Source: Torymus aiolomorphi (Eukaryota; Arthropoda; Insecta; Hymenoptera; Torymidae). From it: a stretch of 64,000 nucleotides of DNA. How positions within the stretch are numbered: position 1 is the stretch's first letter; each line of letters begins with the position of its first letter. The notes under the pieces are model-generated. The model was not told the origin of the DNA, searched no databases, and saw only the letters and a program-made list of their open reading frames with translations. Below, piece by piece: positions 48,007 to 63,023 of the stretch. A program made the position numbers and the translations under genes. The stretch is taken from contig CM070874.1 in NCBI GenBank assembly GCA_036365515.1, forward strand, positions 45,197,083 to 45,261,082, given 5' to 3'.

Positions 48007-49064
48007 TAAAGAAATCCTATGAATGGAGTGAAAATAACAAAAAAGATGCTTTGGAACCAAAATTATTTGTACAAACGAAAAGTTTTTGTACAAAATTATG
48101 ATTTAATACATATTACGAACAAAAAGTATATTTAACAAAACAAAGAAAGTGGCTTTATAATTTTATTTTTCATTGTTTTACGCATATAAGAATTTTTATT
48201 TGCCATAATAGAAATGAAAATTGATTCCATACTAAACAAATAAATGGAAGTAGTAAAATGATTCAATAATTTAAATAACAGTATACGCATAACATAAAAT
48301 ATTATGTTTAAAAAGATAATATATAGCTGAAAGTAAATTATGATGCAATAAAATGATATTATGCGCTCTAAACAATTGCAAAGTGTTATTCATGTAGCAT
48401 ATATACTACATGGATAATTATGTATTATTTCTCAAGTTTTTATATTCGCATTAATTTTTTATATTTTATTGCTTATAAACCCCGATACGAACCAAGTTAA
48501 TTGTAGTTTAAGTTGATAATTATCAGTTTAATTTCAAAAATCTATTTATAAATGATATATTTCTTATTAATATACTGGTACTTTCGATAAAAAGGTATTT
48601 GAACTCACAGGCTTTATTGTTTGTTAAAAAGTAATAGAATATGTTTCGATTGAAAATTAGGTCACGATGTGGTCAAAATAAACTTTAAGTAGTTTCTAAG
48701 ACCACTATTGATCTTTTGCCAACCTAAATAAGATAACATAAACGTGTAATCTCGCTAACTATTTTTAAAATTTTTATAAAAAAGAAGAATTTATGTATTA
48801 ATCCTATTAAATAATAACGAGGTTTAAAATTAAAAAGAGTACTTCTAAAAATATCATAGTTAAGCATCATTCGGAAATATGGTAAAGCAATTAGAGAACG
48901 ATTGGAATATAACAAAATATCGTAGATATTATTATCCATTATACTGAAAAGTGTAATTTAAGATTTACGAAACTTTTAATATCCCAAAAAGTACATAAAA
49001 AAGGCTACTGCCATATCTACGACAGATCATTAGTCCTACAATATCTGACGTAGACGTAAAATGT
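48007..49064. other. Spacer, no feature seen
   Basis: AT-rich DNA with no gene or repeat recognised. Confidence 0.4.
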
Positions 49065-49819
49065 TTAAGGTGGTTCTCCTTGGACTCTCTAGTCAAAGCA
49101 GTGCTAAATGTAGAAATTACCTAAAATTTAAAAAAACCATAGTGTAATGTGATTTATTTATTTAAAATGATAGAGATAGTCAATGTATGATAAATAAAGT
49201 GTATTTATAACATGACTAAAACAACTTTTTTCACAAAATGGCGATATTCTAGAAACTAGATATTGTCACTACAAATAATTGTTGATAAATCACTGGGATC
49301 TTTTCTGTTTCTCAACCAATTTTAGTTTTCAAGGTCTCATTTTTCTCCTTAAGAAATTTCATGGGAACTTGCCGAAGATAAAATTAAAAATTATTCAAAA
49401 CTCAGAAAGTTATAACCAATTAAAAGAATATTTTGTTTTAACGACGTACATGAATTTATGAACAATTATCTATAAGTTTCTGAGTTTTGAATAATTTTAA
49501 ATTTTTCATTCGGCAAGTCTCCATGAAATTTCTTAAGGAGCAAATTGAGACCTTGAAAACTAAAATCGGTTGAGAAACACAAAAGATTCCAGTGATTTAT
49601 CAACAATTGTTTGTAGTGACGATATCTAGTTTCTAGAAAATCGTTATTTTGTGAAAAAAGTTATTTTAGTCATGTTAAATACGCTTTATTTATAATACAT
49701 GGACTATCTCTATCATTTTAAATAAATAAATCACATTACATCTATGGTTTTTTTAAATTTTAGGTAACTTCTACATTTAGCACTGCTTTGACTAGGGAGT
49801 CCGAGGAGAACTACCTTAA
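49065..49819. mobile_element. Palindromic TTAA-flanked MITE, copy 3
   Basis: TTAA at 49065-49068 and 49816-49819. The termini are GGTGGTTCTCCTTGGACTCT and the near-inverse with a few substitutions. Arms of about 345 bases match copies 1 and 2. No insertion. Confidence 0.9.
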
Positions 49820-50055
49820 TATCAGTACTTTCTAAGAGGTTATATTCACTTAATATACTGTGCATTCCCTGCTAGAAATGGTAACCAACCGTTCACCATC
49901 CGTTCACCAAATCGCAAAGGTTTGGCCAACCGTTTAACCAACAGTTGGTAATAATTGCCGCTTATTTCATCGCGGAATAAGCCTTGCAGTTGCCCAATAA
50001 ATGCTATAATAAGAAAAGTGATTTCTTGATACAAATAAATGGCTCATTAGCTTCG

Positions 50056-50570
50056 TTAATGGTGACCGATGACAGAGTCTAAGTGGTGCGCACCGTAGGT
50101 TTTTGGCTGTAGGTGTTGGATCTCATCGAATGCGTCGTCTACGTGTTCAGGATGACCGATTACGGAGTCTAGGTGGTGCGCTCCGTAGTTTTTTGCATGT
50201 AGGGATCGCAATTCATTCCATGTGTCGTCTAGGTGTTCGGGGTAGCCGATGACGATGTCTAGGTGGTGCGCTCCGTAGTTTTTTGCATCTAGGTATTGGA
50301 ACACATCGAATGTGTGGTCTAGGTCTTTGGGGTAGCCGATTACGGAGTCTAGGTGGTGCGCACCGTAGGTTCTTGGCTGTAGGTGTTGGTTATCATCGAA
50401 TACGTGGCCCAGGTGTTCGGGGTAGCCGATGACGATGTCTAGGTGGTGCGCTCCGTAGTTTTTTGCGTCTACGTATTGGAATACATTCCATGCGTGGTCT
50501 AGGTGGTCGGGGTAGCCGATGACGGTGTCTAGGTAATGCGCTCCGTAGTTTTCCTCATCCACCACGTTTG
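50056..50570 (-). repeat. 90-bp tandem array, left arm, open as 30-residue repeats
   Basis: The landmark CCGAT recurs at exactly 90-base intervals (ending 50070, 50160, 50250, 50340, 50430, 50520). Within a unit TCTAGGT recurs every 30 bases (50258, 50288, 50318). The minus strand is open for 169 residues. Each unit encodes three 10-residue modules containing HLD or a variant, for example HHLDIVIGYP and EHLDHAFDVF. Coding function is not demonstrated. Confidence 0.85.
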
Positions 50571-50589
50571 CGATGCGTTCTTATACCTG

Positions 50590-51110
50590 GAGCCAAATAA
50601 CTATGGAGCGCACCACCTAAACATTATGATCAGCTCTCCCAAAAACCTAGACCACGCATTCGATGTGTTCCAACACTTAGATGAAAAAAACTACGGAGTG
50701 CACCACCTAGACATCGTCATCGGCTACCTCGAACATCTAGACGACGCATTCGATGAGATCCAACACCTACATCCAAAAACCTACGGTGCGCACCACCTAG
50801 ACTCCGCAATCGGTCACCCGGAACACCTAGATGACACATTCGATAAGTTCCAACACCTAAAGCCACAAACCTACGGTGCGCACCACCTAGACTCCGTTAC
50901 CGGCTACCCAGATCACTTAGACCACACATGGAATGCATTCCAACACCTAGATGCAAAAAACTATGGAGTGCACCACCTAGACATCGTCATCGGCTACCCC
51001 GAACAGCTGGGCCACGTATTAGATTCACCCTGAGATCTTAACGCATAAAACTACGGATCACACCATCTAGAGTCCATCATCGGCCACCCGAAAGACCTAG
51101 TCCACGCATT
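50590..51110 (+). repeat. 90-bp tandem array, right arm, inverted copy
   Basis: The CTATGGAG/CTACGG landmark recurs at 50601, 50691, 50781, 50871, 50961 and 51051. The plus strand is open for 165 residues (50536-51033) with the same 10-residue HLD periodicity as the left arm. The units differ from one another by scattered substitutions but keep length, so no frameshift has accumulated until a stop at 51031-51033. Confidence 0.85.
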
Positions 51111-51329
51111 CGATGCTTTTAATTATCGATAGTTGACCATCCACTGGCCAACCATTCGTCAATATTTTGTTATTCGTTGGCCAAAAAGATTGGCCAACCG
51201 TTGCAGTTAAGCCATTTTGGTTGGGTTATTTTCTACCAGGGTTTTGCTTATTTAAATTGTCCAGATACCCGAAGATATCATTCTTTAAAATCTGACGTAG
51301 ATTTAAGAAAAAAAATGAAAATATACTTT

Positions 51330-51600
51330 ATATCTGAACTTTCTGGGTCTTGAATAATTTTAAATTTTCCCTTCGGCAAGTCCCCATGAAATTACTAACA
51401 TCGGTTGAGAAACAAAAAAGATTCCAGTGATTTACTAATAATTGTTTGTAGTGACAATATCTAGTTTCTAGAATATCGACATTTTGTGAAAAAAATTATC
51501 TTCAGTCATGTTAAATACATTTTATTTATAATACATTGACTATCATCTCTATCATTTTAAATAAATAAATCACATTCCAACTATGATTTTTTTTTAATCT
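51330..51600. mobile_element. Partial TTAA-MITE copy 4 (right half, internally deleted)
   Basis: It matches the right arm of the palindromic MITE (CTTCGGCAAGTCCCCATGAA, TAGTGACAATATCTAG and the AAATAAATAAATCACATT block), but a segment after CATGAAAT is missing and the terminal GGAGAACCACC is absent. Confidence 0.75.
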
Positions 51601-53313
<1,713 letters not shown>

Positions 53314-53372
53314 TAATTTATTTCAACCCATGTAAAATAGTTTTATTTTTAATAATGTATATTTACCTTGCA

Positions 53373-53534
53373 TTGTCGCGCGGGACGAAAAAGGTCAACT
53401 TCTAAGTTCCGCGCGAAGAAAAGCCAAAGTTAGCTTTTTTTTTGCTTTTCTTCGCGCAGAACTTTAAAAAAAAATCCATCTTTGGCTTTTCTTCGCACGA
53501 AACTTAGAAGTTGGCTTTTTTCGTACCGCACAAC
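53373..53534. mobile_element. Palindromic repeat with CGCGCGGGACGAAAAAGG ends
   Basis: Arms of about 58 bases pair (AACTTCTAAGTTCCGCGCGA against the inverse of TCGCACGAAACTTAGAAGTT). A third, partial inverted unit sits in the middle (GCTTTTCTTCGCGCAGAACT). No coding capacity. Confidence 0.65.
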
Positions 53535-53703
53535 GGTATAAGAAATAATAAAAAATTTTAAATGATAATAACAAAATCAAACTTTTCTCATTTCTCACTG
53601 TTGCTGAAATAGTAACATTATTTACTTTAGTAAATAATTATTTACCGCACGAGGCGTATTTCACACGAGCGAAGCGAGAATCACCTTACACACCAGTGTC
53701 ATA

Positions 53704-53857
53704 TGGGATCTGACATAGGGGCATGGCCAATATATATAGCTATACCTTAGCCATAGCCAACATGGCGCAGAAGAGCCCGTTCTGTACAGCGTTAAAGCGG
53801 CGTTAGCTCTAGTTCACCGCGCCACCACGAGGGTCGCATGACCGATGTCAGATCCCA
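53704..53857. mobile_element. Small TIR element, TGGGATCTGACAT ends
   Basis: About 154 bp with TGGGATCTGACATAGG and its inverse (CCGATGTCAGATCCCA), flanked by ATA on each side, and a second inverted pair GCATGGCC/GGTCGCATG just inside. The centre is CpG-rich. Confidence 0.55.
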
Positions 53858-54344
53858 ATAGTATTTTATACCACGAGAGCTTAAAAATCATGTATACAAC
53901 ACGCGCGCATCGGCGCATAGCGCATGTCATATCCATTTTCTAGTATACATAAATGTGTTCCCGAATAATTACGATTTTAAAAGAGGGCTAAAATAGTTTT
54001 AACCTTAAATATCTCTGAAATTCATAAACGAATTCTTTTACCCTAAGAACTTTTCTAATGAATAATATACAAACTCTACATCTCCACCAAATTTCAAAGA
54101 AATTAAAACAATTTTAATGTAGTTATATTGTGCGACAATAAAGAAAGTCATTTTCAAAAAGACTAACATTTTAAATATCAAACATCTCAAAAAATAACCA
54201 TATAATCTGGATTAAATTTTACACAGGTGTTGCCTATTTGCATACAAAATAGACTATAAATTTTAAGCTGATACATGAATTTGTCATTGAGAAATTACGA
54301 TTTTGAAAAAAACCGTAAAAGAATTTTAACCTTAAATTCTCTAC

Positions 54345-55066
54345 ACGGAGAGAAATTTTAGAGTAAAAATTACCAAGGTGCCTTGGTAGCGCATGGACAG
54401 ACTGTCAAAAGCCGTGTTATTCTCAGGTTTCTAATACAATTTATAAGTTTCCCAGGAAAAACTACCATAACCACTTAAAAAAAATACCAAATTATCTGAA
54501 TAAAAATTACCAGAAACACTGGTAAAAATTGAGATCTAGTCATTTTTACAAGGTAACCTAAGAATTTTTACTAAGAAAACTGATAAATTTTACCAAATAA
54601 CCTGGTATTTGTGTACTCGCGCATGCGCACTGCGCATTATTGTGTTTCAGAAGATTGATACTAGAGGTGTGCGCGACGTTAAAATGAAAACCATATACAT
54701 ATTTTCAGTAAGTAATAACGGCGATTCAAATGACTGTTGGTAACAGCTTCCGTGACGCAGTCGGTAGAACGTCAGACTCTCAACCCAAAGATCGTCGGAT
54801 CGAATCCCGCTTCCGTAAACATTTTTTTTCAGTTTAATGTTTTTTCATCCTTGTTTCTGTTTCTATTTCTATATTAAAATACTATATATCCATCAATATG
54901 GATAAAAAAAGTTAATTTTTTTAATTTAAATTAACTAAAAAAAAATTTTACCAAGGCACTTTGGTAAAAAGATTGAAATTGTCAGTCTGTCCATCCATTA
55001 CCATAGAAACTGGTAATTTTGTCTCGAATATTTGTAATTTTCACTACAAAATTTCTCTCCGTGTAA
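54345..55066. mobile_element. TA-flanked TIR element with CACGGAGAGAAATTTT ends, carrying a tRNA-like sequence
   Basis: The left end is TACACGGAGAGAAATTTT followed by AGAGTAAAAATTACCAAGG. The right end is the inverse ending AAATTTCTCTCCGTGTA. Comparison with other paragraphs of the host repeat (TTCTC-TA-AAAATCATGAG) shows that only a TA was duplicated, confirming TA target-site duplication. Subterminal TTTGGTAAAA/ACCAAGGTGC motifs recur. No transposase. Confidence 0.8.
54746..54816 (+). tRNA. tRNA-like sequence, Lys-like with CTC at the anticodon position
   Basis: Box A TGACGCAGTCGG (54753-54764) and box B GGATCGAATCC (54797-54807) have tRNA spacing. The anticodon loop reads CTCTCAA with the conserved T33 and A37-A38, as in tRNA-Lys apart from the third anticodon base. 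The 3' half of the anticodon stem and the acceptor stem do not pair, so a functional tRNA is unlikely. It lies in the middle of the TIR element at 54345. Confidence 0.45.
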
Positions 55067-55972
55067 AAATCATGAGACAATTCTGTTACCTAAAGAATTT
55101 ATACGATAATATATAGACTCTACATCTCCACAAAATTTTGACATGATTAAACCAATTTTTGTTTTCTCTAGTTATGCGACAAAGAAAATAACTTTGTAAA
55201 ATACGAAAATTTTCAAAATCAAATATCTCAAAAAGTAATCGTACGATCTTGATGAAAATTCGCACACATATTATCTATATCACATACAAAATTGTCTATA
55301 AATTTGGAGCTGATACATGGAGCCGTTCTCGAAAAAGTACGATTTGAAAAAAAGGTTAAAAAAATTTTAACCTCAAATATTTCTGAAAATTTCATTTTGC
55401 TCAAAGAACTCGACCGAGAGCTATCCAAAATCTACCTCTACAAGGAATTTCAAAGCGATTAAGTCAATTTTACTCCCGTAATCGTTGGACATACAAAACT
55501 CATTTTTTTCACATTTCAATTTTTTTCTCAAAAACTAGTCGACAAAATGAATTCAAATTTTTACAGATTACAGCTATTTATATTCTGTATTATCATGATT
55601 TTCCCAAGAAAATTGACGATTTAGTTTAGGAGTTATAAGCTTTTGAAAAAAAACACGTTTTTGTTAATAACAAAAAAACCGCGAGAGCTAGAGAAATTTT
55701 TTTTTTTTTTTTGAGAAAATATAGGTATTTTAATGCTCTTTCGAATGCTATCCATTTGATTCAAATATCTCAATCTTATCATTAAAGAAAAGCAAAAATC
55801 AATTTTGAGAAAATAGAAAATTCAAAATATAACAAAAACGCATCGGCGAATCAAAAGATGAATTTTTGACTCGCCATCACACAAAAAAAAAACAAAAAAA
55901 AATGAGACCTGTACGGTCAAAATCGATCGAGTAGAAGCTGAGATCCAGGCGTATACACACACACACACGGTG

Positions 55973-58181
55973 GGGGCGGTGGAGGGACTGCGTTCAAATA
56001 TAACGGTAACGCCTATATAATATAGGAAGATATATATAATTTCGATGAGATTGGTGGGCAGATTAGCGTGCTGTAAGTAAATGACGCAGGGACGTGTCAC
56101 TCCGTTATTGACCTTGACTGTCGGTTAGCTTCAAGTTGAGAACACGTGTGTGAGTGTTTTCATTATAAAACCTCCAATACCAAAGAAATGCTCAATTATT
56201 CTAAACCCGTTCGGACACATCACCAATATAAATTTTCAAGTTGTTCAAACTTTTTCCTTGCTTCAAATGTCCAGCATTTTTTATTTCCAATATTAGTCAT
56301 GAATATAGCAACAGGTTAATTTGTAAAGAACGTTAATTACTATTTAATAGACAAGAATGAATATTTTCCCAAGTATCAAATTGTCATTTGTAATAAATTT
56401 ATTAGCTAGATATAAACGATTCAGTGAAACCACGTACGAAATGGCTAATGGAACAATTAATACATTACGTGCAGTACAGTGTGTGCAGCATATAATGTAA
56501 TAATAACTATTTTGGTGGAGGTAGCGAACTTAAATAACATTCCTAACACACGAATTCACAAATTGTTCTAACTGTTAAGGCGTAAAAAATATTTGTTAAA
56601 GTCACGCTTTAAAAAGCACCTACACCTGTCTTAATAACTCTGCAAACATTGTTTGACCTCGAAAATGTTTTGCAGTGACTGGTGACTTAAAACCTTATCA
56701 GTACGTAACTATACTTTTTTATGTATAAACGACTATTTATATAATTTGCGTACAAGATGTTATAAAAAATAATAGAGTTTATAAGTCTTATACATTCCGC
56801 GTTTTAATCGTGACTTGTGTACTGTTGGTCTTATGAATTCTGAAACATCATATATATGGTAAGCTGTAAATTATAGCAAGATCTCATCATGTTTTGTACG
56901 TCAAATGAAAAAATAGATATTGAATGAAAATTATGACTGTCGTCTCTTTTGAGTAAATTAAATCTCATGTGATGTTCGAAAGATAACTGTGACAGGCAGT
57001 TGAAAGAATGCATAATTTTACAATAACATGTCAGTGTTTAAAAATAATTTATGCTGAAATTAAATATGAATCACGCTAAAAATGATTTAACCAATGCTAT
57101 TGCCCTCTTAATATATTTAGGCAAGTATTTACATAATGATTTAAGCATTCCTCCGTTTTTTAATTTAGTTTTAAAATAGCACTTCATTATAATTAGTCTC
57201 AAGAAAGTTTGAAAGAATAAACTTATACTTATATCCGATCATTATACATTGTTTAATCAAGTGCGAATGACAATATGTTAAATACAAAAATCTTTTGATA
57301 ATATTTAAAGAAAAAATTTTTTTGCGTTACTTCGAAATTGTTAAAGTTCTTTTAATGGCTTAAATAAACGTGTCTACTATTGGTCATGCAACTATTTATA
57401 TAAAACGGTCATTAAGTTAGATAATGTGGAGTTGCAGTTGAGCAAAAACTCGAAACCGTAAGTCAAAATAACGAAGAGTATAAAAAGCGCAGAAGTTAGA
57501 AAAAGCTAATGTCCTCTGGAGATTGTGTGGACTTTCTGCATCGCCGGCAGCAGAAGGCCAATTAGATCCACCGCAGTGATTACTGCTACACGTGTGGAAG
57601 ATTTTCTAACTGGTGAATGATGGCGCAATAATAGGCCGAATCGGTTCAGCAAGTGTTATACAGCACGACGGTAGTGCAAGCCGCGTTTTTACGTAAGCCT
57701 TTATATATAACGACGTCTTGGTGCTATCGCGCCACCGATGGCTGATAAAACTCTCGAGATCGCGCGATGGTCTGTCGACCTTCCCGCGAGCGATCCAAAA
57801 CACAAATATTTTCTTTGCTCCAGTTGTTTGTACACTCACCAGCGATCCCGGGCGGCAGATAAGATATGCGCACACTCACGCGTAGGTGTGCGAGCGGGAC
57901 AAGAGTGTGGGAAGAGAGGAGGTGAGTATAGACGCGTTTCGCAAAACTCGAGTCGCGCGCGTTTTCCGCACGTGCGAGCGCCGGGAGCGTGCGACTTTAT
58001 TGCGGTGAAAGTGCACCGCGCGCGAGCGCAAGAAAGTTAATAATCGAGAACGTCGATCGGCCCATAGCTCCGTCGGCTTTTTTTCTCGCCGCGCACACGT
58101 AAAGCCCGCGTCTGGAAGATACTTACTCGCCCCTGTCTCGGCCGCGCTCGTTATGCGCGTAGGTACCTATATGTACCTACC

Positions 58182-58218
<37 letters not shown>

Positions 58219-59487
58219 ATAAGGCTAATGCGCGCGCAGCGCTAGAAAGCCAAGTTTGATTACCGTATTCAAACGCTTCCTGCGTACACATAAATCTCGG
58301 CCGAGTCGATACATGCGAGAGCACACATACATATTATACACACGCAAAACGTGCGCGCACCACAGTTCGTTTGTTTTTTGCCTTTTATCTATTCGACTCT
58401 TTCCCGATAAAACTGCCTGCGACGTAGAAGGGAAACAATGTTTTTTTTTCGTCAAAATAGAGCTATTATCAGTGGCAGCCGGATTGTTAAAAATACGTTT
58501 GGATTTTTCCGTAAAAGCGAGAACAAATAGAAAATGTTTTCAAAGCCGTTTTTGTTATATTCTCGACGATTTAGTATTATAAGAACACCGTCGGCAATCT
58601 TTTAATAGCTTCGATATTGCGCACAAGTTTAATAAAACGCTCTTATTATTGATCCCTAAAAAGATTTAGATTACAAAGTCGTGAACTCTGTGATAAAGAT
58701 ACCGAATTATCATTCAATTTTCTATAGGCGTAATGCCGAATTTAATAATATTAAACTTATGTCACAATTATGTAATTACTAGCATCGTATTAATAAGATT
58801 ATTCAGACCAAACTTTCCGCGAAAAAAGTAAGATAAGACATTGGAAAAAAAGGAAATTTCAACGGGATAAGACATAATTCTGAACATGAACTAACTTTTA
58901 AATTATTTAACAGAATATATAGTAATTTGCATTAAAGAAAATATAAAAAATTTTCTCATTCAAATACAAATAACGAAATACACGGTTTACTTGTTACAAC
59001 TGCAGAGATAGTTTTTTTTTATAACTGACACTTTTCCACTATTTCGCTGATTCGACTTTTTTTTCAAAGGCAAATAAAGTGTTGATTGAATAAATCCAGA
59101 TTAAAATCATCTATTCAAATAAAGTATTTTAAGTGTTTAACATTATTTTGAGCTAATACTTCGTTTTAAAAATATTTATATCGCGATAAGAATAGGTACG
59201 AGACACCTGAATATAATTTCAAATATTTTTGTTTGGATGTCAAAATATTTTAAAAATTCCTGAAGCCTTTTCTTGAAAATAAATTATGGAAAAAAATGTC
59301 AAGACTTTTATTACCTTTGAGTTTACGTAGAATATAACAATAACAACGCATTGCATTGTTGCAAAAGTCTTTACAAATGTTTTTAACATATAAAAGGAAG
59401 ATACATATGTATGCAAAATTTTATAACAATTAAACTGATAAGATAATGCCAGACTTCTTTAATATTTATATATATAATTATAATATA
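55973..59487. other. Non-coding stretch with one large GC-rich island
   Basis: AT-rich except for about 57480-58230, a CpG-rich island holding a 100-residue frame (57738-58040) and a donor-like GAGGTGAGTA near 57920. A (CA)n tract lies at 58188-58216. The island could be a promoter or first exon, but no downstream acceptor or domain supports this. Confidence 0.4.
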
Positions 59488-60638
59488 TAGGGTAAGTGTG
59501 CCAGTTACTGTGCCCCTTAAGGCGATGTCGGTAGTATTTAATCAATTACTATTTTTTTTTTTCAATTTTTAATCATCTTAAGACCTTTATATGATAATTA
59601 TATATTCTGCGAGCAGAATAAGCACCTTTTTAATACAATATTATGTAAGGAATATTAAATAATTAATAAAATAACAGCATAAGCCTTTGCATCAGTTACT
59701 GTATCATTAATTTAGTTACTGTGTGTCAGTTAGTGTACATTGTTTTAATTACTGTGTGTCATTTAGTGTACATTGTTTTAATTACTGTGTATCAGTTAGT
59801 GTACATTGTTTTAATTACTGTGTGTCACTTAGTGTACAGTGTTTTAATTACTGTGCCTTAGATTCTGAACACTGTATTTAATCCTGTGTCTTTTTTTCTC
59901 ACTCATCTGCATCTGCATAAACTATATAAAATATATTTAAACATGAAATTTGTTTTTTTTTTTTTATTATATTTAGTAGACTCCCTGCTGGAAATCATCC
60001 ATTTCTCTCCCATTGCTATGATTTACTACGTATAGAAGTACTTACTTATTATAGAAGAAAATAAAATAAAGATGGGAATAAAATATATTATTTTTAAATA
60101 TATTAAAAACTGTGTTATTTGCTCTGTGGGTAAGCAACGAACGTCGAAGTTGACTTGCACAGGCGACGAAACATGAGAAAGTAAGGTTAGCGTAGCCTAC
60201 CGCGAGGGGGCACAGTAACTAAATACATTCATGAAAAATTGTCCAATTACTGTGCACAGTAATAGAAACATGCCGAAAATTCATTTTAGTTACTGGATTA
60301 TATTAAATTAAACAATAATATTAATCAAAACTACTTTTTTATTGTTCTTTTGACAACTAGATGGGTTTTATAAACATTAAGTGTATTTTTTTATTCTGAT
60401 AAATGTTATTTTTATAGTTTTTCAATCACTTTTGTATAGGCATATTCTTAAGCGTTTCGATAAGAAAATCATAGAAATCGCGATGAGAAATTTAATAAAT
60501 TATTTGAAATATATTATAAGAATAATTAAGTCATACTGTAGGTTTAACAATAAAAAGCATGAATTGAACTGTATATAAAAATTTAGATATTTATGATTAA
60601 ATATGATTATACTCTACTATAAATGAAATTGATTTAAG
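59488..60638. mobile_element. pogo-like TIR element (TAGGGTAAGTGTGCCAG), right end lost
   Basis: Nearly identical to 41961-43059 over about 1.1 kb, but with four 33-bp units (59716-59847) where the other has two. The match ends at TTTAAGAGCA. The right inverted terminus is replaced by an (AT)n(GT)n array. Confidence 0.8.
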
Positions 60639-60639
60639 A

Positions 60640-62539
<1,900 letters not shown>

Positions 62540-62678
62540 TCTTTAGAGGACCGACATTTGGGGTGAGTTACCGTTCTAAGAAAATACATAAAAAAGGTAT
62601 CTTATATCATGGATTGACCATGTGCGAAGTGTCGATCATGGATTGAGCCACTATATTGGCTTTCCGGTCCTCTAAAGG
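62540..62678. mobile_element. Small TIR element, CTTTAGAGGACCG ends
   Basis: The left end TCTTTAGAGGACCG and the inverse right end CGGTCCTCTAAAGG enclose 139 bp with a direct repeat ATCATGGATTGA. Borders and target duplication are uncertain. Confidence 0.55.
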
Positions 62679-62869
62679 TTAAAATAAAATTCGGAGTATT
62701 TCAAGCGTAAATATTGAGAAAAAAATAATTCAATTCGTGTGTCGATAAGGTAGAGATCTATAGCGTTTGAGTTGCACATGGCTTTAAAGGAAAGTCTCTT
62801 TAACTTTCTATCGAAAATTTTAGTTTTGATCCGATTTTAACGGGGTTCATTATCTGCCTTGTGCAATTT

Positions 62870-63023
62870 TAATTAGGGATTACGGAAAAAAAATTCAGAA
62901 ATTATTAAAAAGTAAAGCATATCGTACATTTGTTGATACATGTCGCGTGTAATGTGGTATGAAATATTGAAAACAATAGTATGTCACGCTTTAAAAATTT
63001 CTGAATTATTTTCCCGTAACCTC
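62870..63023. repeat. Inverted repeat, about 150 bp, in a larger imperfect palindrome
   Basis: GGATTACGGAAAAAAAATTC on the left pairs with GAATTATTTTCCCGTAACC on the right. Outer blocks CAATTTTAATTAGGG (about 62863) and CCCAATTAAAATTG (about 63067) also pair, so the palindrome extends further with interruptions. Probably an old MITE. Confidence 0.5.

Larger units (their letters stand above)
49867..51241. mobile_element. Foldback-like TIR element built of a 90-bp satellite in inverted arms
   Basis: The ends are CCCTGCTAGAAATGGTAACC on the left and, reversed, CCCTGGTAGAAAATAACCCA on the right, each followed by GGCCAACCGTT-like motifs. Between them lie two inverted arrays (50065-50570 and 50590-51110) of 90-bp units, about six per arm. 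The structure parallels foldback elements, whose inverted repeats are themselves tandem arrays. No transposase frame is present. A target duplication is not evident. Confidence 0.75.
53955..55972. mobile_element. Hairpin-capped repeat, copy D, lacking its right tail, split by a TIR element
   Basis: It contains several diverged tandem paragraphs sharing TACGATTTTGAAAAAA, TTTTAACCTCAAATATC and ACTCGACCGA phrases, and ends at a short (CA)n without the usual tail and hairpin. It is interrupted at 54345-55066 by a TA-flanked element. Confidence 0.55.

Noticed and set aside
50056..51110. CRISPR-like array
   Set aside because: Units are 90 bp with no alternation of identical repeats and unique spacers. 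It is an inverted satellite in a eukaryotic TIR element.
54746..54816. Functional tRNA gene
   Set aside because: The acceptor stem and the 3' anticodon stem do not pair, and it lies within a transposable element. Kept only as tRNA-like.
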